A stretch of 64,000 bases of DNA from Mytilus galloprovincialis (lineage: Eukaryota > Mollusca > Bivalvia > Mytilida > Mytilidae). The stretch's first letter is position 1. Each line of letters begins with the position of its first letter. Made by a program: the position numbers and the translations under genes. Location: the NCBI RefSeq assembly GCF_965363235.1, contig NC_134845.1:32784154-32848153 (forward strand), given 5' to 3'. Below are positions 61,301-64,000 of the stretch, one piece after another. The notes beneath the pieces are model-generated. The model was not told the origin of the DNA, made no database searches, and worked only from the letters and a program-made list of their open reading frames with translations.

Positions 61301-63800
61301 TCCGATTCACTATCGATCTTACGACAGTAAATTATTATTTCATCATTTATTTAGCAACTAGATCCACTGAACACACAGACAACAGAAGGCGTCGTTGATA
61401 TATCGCAACTCAATTCTACGTTACCCAATGATGAATCCCTCAAAGAAGTTCCAGACAGAACAATTTATCTCGGTTATGACTTTAATATAATCGATAATTT
61501 CCGATCCCATGACAAGGAGCTTTACAGTGTTCATGAAGTAGATGCACCATTTAGAAGATTCACACAACAAATCAATCATATATCAACGGTGTTTCCTCCA
61601 TCACCTGCCCAAACGCAGTACTCGGACATTCCGACTGTAAGTATATTTATTGGTCAAATTAATATTCACTTTCGAGGAAGTAACAAGAGTGACTTTGAAG
61701 AAATACCGTTTTTAAATTTTAGTTTTAAGTGAATTGACCAATTCTTGAAAGAATAAAAACCCGGATAGTTTGAGTCACTTTAGTTGCAAACAGAATTGTC
61801 TCAAATACTAGTATATACATACATTGCGTTATACAAATGACACAACTAACTATATCTAACTGTCAACTTTTCAATGTAACATCAAGCAAAATCTTATCTA
61901 TACGAATGGCTTGCCATGTTGATCCATTGATATATTAATATCATGAAATAATTTAATTTTGAATGTAACGCGTCTTCTGATTGGCTGACGTTGTTTTGTT
62001 CATCAGCTTATAGACATAATTTAGTCATGTTTCCGAGACGTCATCAACGTTTTTTATCTGTCTTTACAAAAAAACATAAAAAATGTGGTGCACACTTTAA
62101 AATAACCCGCTACATAAACAGAAAAAAATCTTACAGTCATTCCCTAATAGTTACTCAAATATAAACTTTTCAAAGGAACGAAAGAAGATGATAAGAGGAC
62201 AAATATTTCAAGAGAACCAATAAAAAAACTTGTCGAAAAAAAACCTTTATGACATAAAGATACAAAAATCGAACAGTAAACTCCAGTTAACAAAAAACTT
62301 TGAATTATTGAGTTATGAATAGTCCACAAACAAACTAAAGTGAACCCATGTACTCATCCGACGGCATATCTACAATAATAAAAACGGTATATCCTTTACA
62401 TTCGTATTGACTGGATAACAGTACTAATCTCCATAATGTTGAAACAATGAAATATGTCTATGTGAATTTGGTAGGATGTAAATATATTGTATTATAGGGT
62501 CTATTTTGTAATGAAGAGTCCATGAAAGCAAACTGTACTCGTGAATTTTGCCAGTGTGTCCATGTTATTGAAATTGGATTAGGGGAAGTAGTAGAAATTT
62601 TTTTGGTGGACGAAGGTGCTACTTTCAATACGAACCACCCATTTCATCTTCATGGGAACTACTTCAGAGTTATAGCTCTGGATAAGGTATATGAAAATTT
62701 ACCGGGAAAAATTGAAAACTTTGTGTTCTATAGATCACGTAATTGGTCAATTCCATATTTAGTCTAAAACCATTATGATTTAATAATTCAAATCCTTAAG
62801 TACATGTATCATAATACGACCATTATTGTGAACATATCATGATAGTGATAACTTAATCAATTATTAACATATTTTACACTTAAAATGTTACCTTATCGGT
62901 CTAATATGTTCAAAACTAGTATTCCTTTGTTCTACAATAATGATTTCATTAATATATCAAATACCTAAGAAATCCTGCATGATATTAGATACGTTTGTGT
63001 CATGTGCATGCTTTGGTTTTTAGGCGTTGAATGTTGTTCAGTCATGCTACAATTTACAATGCAGCAAAGTCGAACACACATTAGTAGTTTGATTTCATAT
63101 TATTATATATATCACTATATGTAGTTATGATGATCATAAATTTCAATTCTTGTATTTTAGCTTAATACATCAACAACGATAGAGGAAGTCAAGGCATTGG
63201 ATGCAAAGGGTATGATTCATAGAAAACTTGATAAAGCCCCATTGAAGGATTCAGTAATGATTCATGATGGAGGATTCACCGTTCTTAGACTACATGCAAA
63301 AAACCCAGGTTTGTAGTTTATTTCCGTTTGAAAATAGCATATTTATAAACCAATAAGATATCATACTGATTGAGTTAAATTGAGATCAATCAAAATTGTA
63401 AATACGAAATGCCAAAATCATATATCAAACAAATGATTTATATATTATAATTCATGTTCACGAACATTTTTATAAGTAGTAGTACATAGTACATAGTACA
63501 ATCAAAATTAAATGTAAAGACGGCATATTAAAGAAACCGTCTATTGCAGGTTTTTGGTTCTTTCATTGCCACTTCCAAACACATACCGAGATGGGTATGG
63601 GTCTTACCTTACAAGTTGGAACACCAAGTCAACAGCCAAAAGTTCCGAAAAAATTTCCAAAATGTGGGCCTTGGAAATATGAAGGATATGAAGAAGAGGG
63701 ACAAGAGTCGAAAGATTGTCCAACAAATAAGGAATGCAGAGTTATGATGTCTTACGTTGTACAGTTCCTAATGTTTTATACAATCATATTACTATACTGA
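52355..63800 (+). CDS. Laccase-type multicopper oxidase (complete, 9 exons, 657 aa), secreted or surface-anchored
   Basis: Oxidises phenols, or Fe(II)-type substrates, with O2 reduced to water, outside the cell. Exons: 52355-52421, 55844-56061, 56835-56995, 58403-58653, 59027-59433, 61355-61636, 62498-62686, 63161-63308, 63550-63800. All have AG/GT borders and one 1,974-base frame. Signal peptide MHRILILFVLGYSNVIA. A Cys-rich N-terminus (CIRPCG...CYDCPF) resembles insect laccases. Copper motifs: HWHG at 119-122, HYWHSH at 158-163, HPFHLHG at 509-515, HCHFQTHTEMGM at 580-591, with the T1 cysteine at 581 and Met 591 as likely axial ligand. The last 20 residues are hydrophobic (YVVQFLMFYTIILLY end), implying a GPI signal or membrane anchor. 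In bivalves such enzymes are tied to periostracum, byssus or defence; which applies here is inference. A ferroxidase role is the alternative. Confidence 0.93.
53186..53347. mobile_element. MITE in intron 1 of the oxidase, ends TACACCTTATCGCTA
   Basis: 162 bp with perfect 15-bp inverted ends (TACACCTTATCGCTA and TAGCGATAAGGTGTA). It contains two TGACGTCAA motifs (about 53230 and 53281), the consensus CRE sequence, and CAATGGCGGACAA. Confidence 0.8.
54410..54700. repeat. Two repeat pieces in intron 1 of the oxidase
   Basis: 54410-54475 is a partial gtagacgaaac-core repeat ending 'ggtacctttgat'. 54590-54700 is a diverged minus-strand copy of the 'ccaagtcaggaat' family. Confidence 0.45.
56240..56375 (-). 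repeat. Dispersed repeat, 'ccaagtcaggaat' family, in intron 2 of the oxidase
   Basis: 'aaaataccgaactccgagga' and 'ctattcctgatttgatatt' match, on the minus strand, blocks at 44890-45040. Confidence 0.5.
57520..57660 (+). repeat. Dispersed repeat piece in intron 3 of the oxidase
   Basis: 'gagagtactcacagtatttgatagcttgttaaaagccaataaca' in order resembles 21990-22050. The rest of this intron (56996-58402) shows nothing else that I can name. Confidence 0.4.
59505..60890. other. Intron 5 of the oxidase: repeat pieces only
   Basis: Pieces of the 'tgtctcattggcaatc' family at about 59510-59565 and 60800-60885. The remainder to 61354 is AT-rich without recognisable content. Confidence 0.4.
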
Positions 63801-63821
63801 CAAGACTTAAACTATCTGTAA

Positions 63822-63827
63822 AATAAA
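63822..63827 (+). promoter_or_regulatory. Poly(A) signal AATAAA of the oxidase gene
   Basis: AATAAA 22 bases after the TGA at 63798-63800, giving a very short 3' UTR if used. Confidence 0.6.
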
Positions 63828-64000
63828 ATTTTCATAAACATTTCTGATATCTTTTGGTATAATGTTCATCTGTTTTCCTTTCCTTCTTTAACTGTTTCTT
63901 CAAATCAGAATAAGGAAATGAAACGAACCATGATTACACACAGAAACATTTCGAAAATTATATATATATATTGATACGTTTCTAATATTTTACCTAAATA

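Overview
The window reads as an AT-rich, intron-rich, repeat-dense metazoan nuclear genome, most likely a marine bivalve of the Mytilus type. The basis is split genes with GT-AG introns, a laccase-type multicopper oxidase, and many dispersed repeats whose style I recall from mussel genomes. No database search was possible. Exons were delimited by hand from splice signals, reading phase and family motifs.

Layout. (1) 1-2273, plus strand: the last four exons of an ABCC-type (MRP5-like) ABC transporter, entering from outside the window. (2) 3561-16088, minus strand: a complete ten-exon SLC27/very-long-chain acyl-CoA synthetase-like gene, convergent with the transporter. (3) 23103-32121, minus strand: a second complete SLC27-like gene, a head-to-tail tandem paralogue. 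It has the same ten exons, the same intron phases and nearly identical exon lengths. (4) 32122-52200: about 20 kb with no host gene I can support, made of stacked mobile-element remains. These include a Penelope-like element, a large foldback element, LINE and SINE fragments, MITEs, a 147-bp tandem array and a small LTR-like unit. (5) 52355-63800, plus strand: a complete nine-exon secreted or surface-anchored laccase-type multicopper oxidase with all four copper motifs, a TATA box and a poly(A) signal.

The introns are also full of elements. Those of the first SLC27 gene hold a 161-bp-period tandem array inside a hairpin-bounded element (9962-10886), a 1.6-kb inverted-repeat element carrying clustered CCAAACGTGTCC motifs (11097-12734), two related MITEs with TTAA-type ends, and a LINE reverse-transcriptase remnant. 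Between the two SLC27 genes lies a TIR element with about 165-bp inverted ends and a decayed integrase-like gene (17152-18868), and a 628-bp MITE with TTAA ends (19529-20156).

Functionally, the two SLC27 copies would activate or import long-chain fatty acids. The ABCC protein would export organic anions or nucleotides. The oxidase would act outside the cell on phenols or metal ions, as in cuticle, periostracum, byssus or immune phenoloxidase chemistry. Nothing suggests that these genes form one pathway. I see no convincing new multi-gene system. The least explained objects are the repeat-flanked 208-codon reading frame at 47213-48514 with a third partial repeat copy nearby, the 11097-12734 motif-array element, and the 39514-40379 palindrome.
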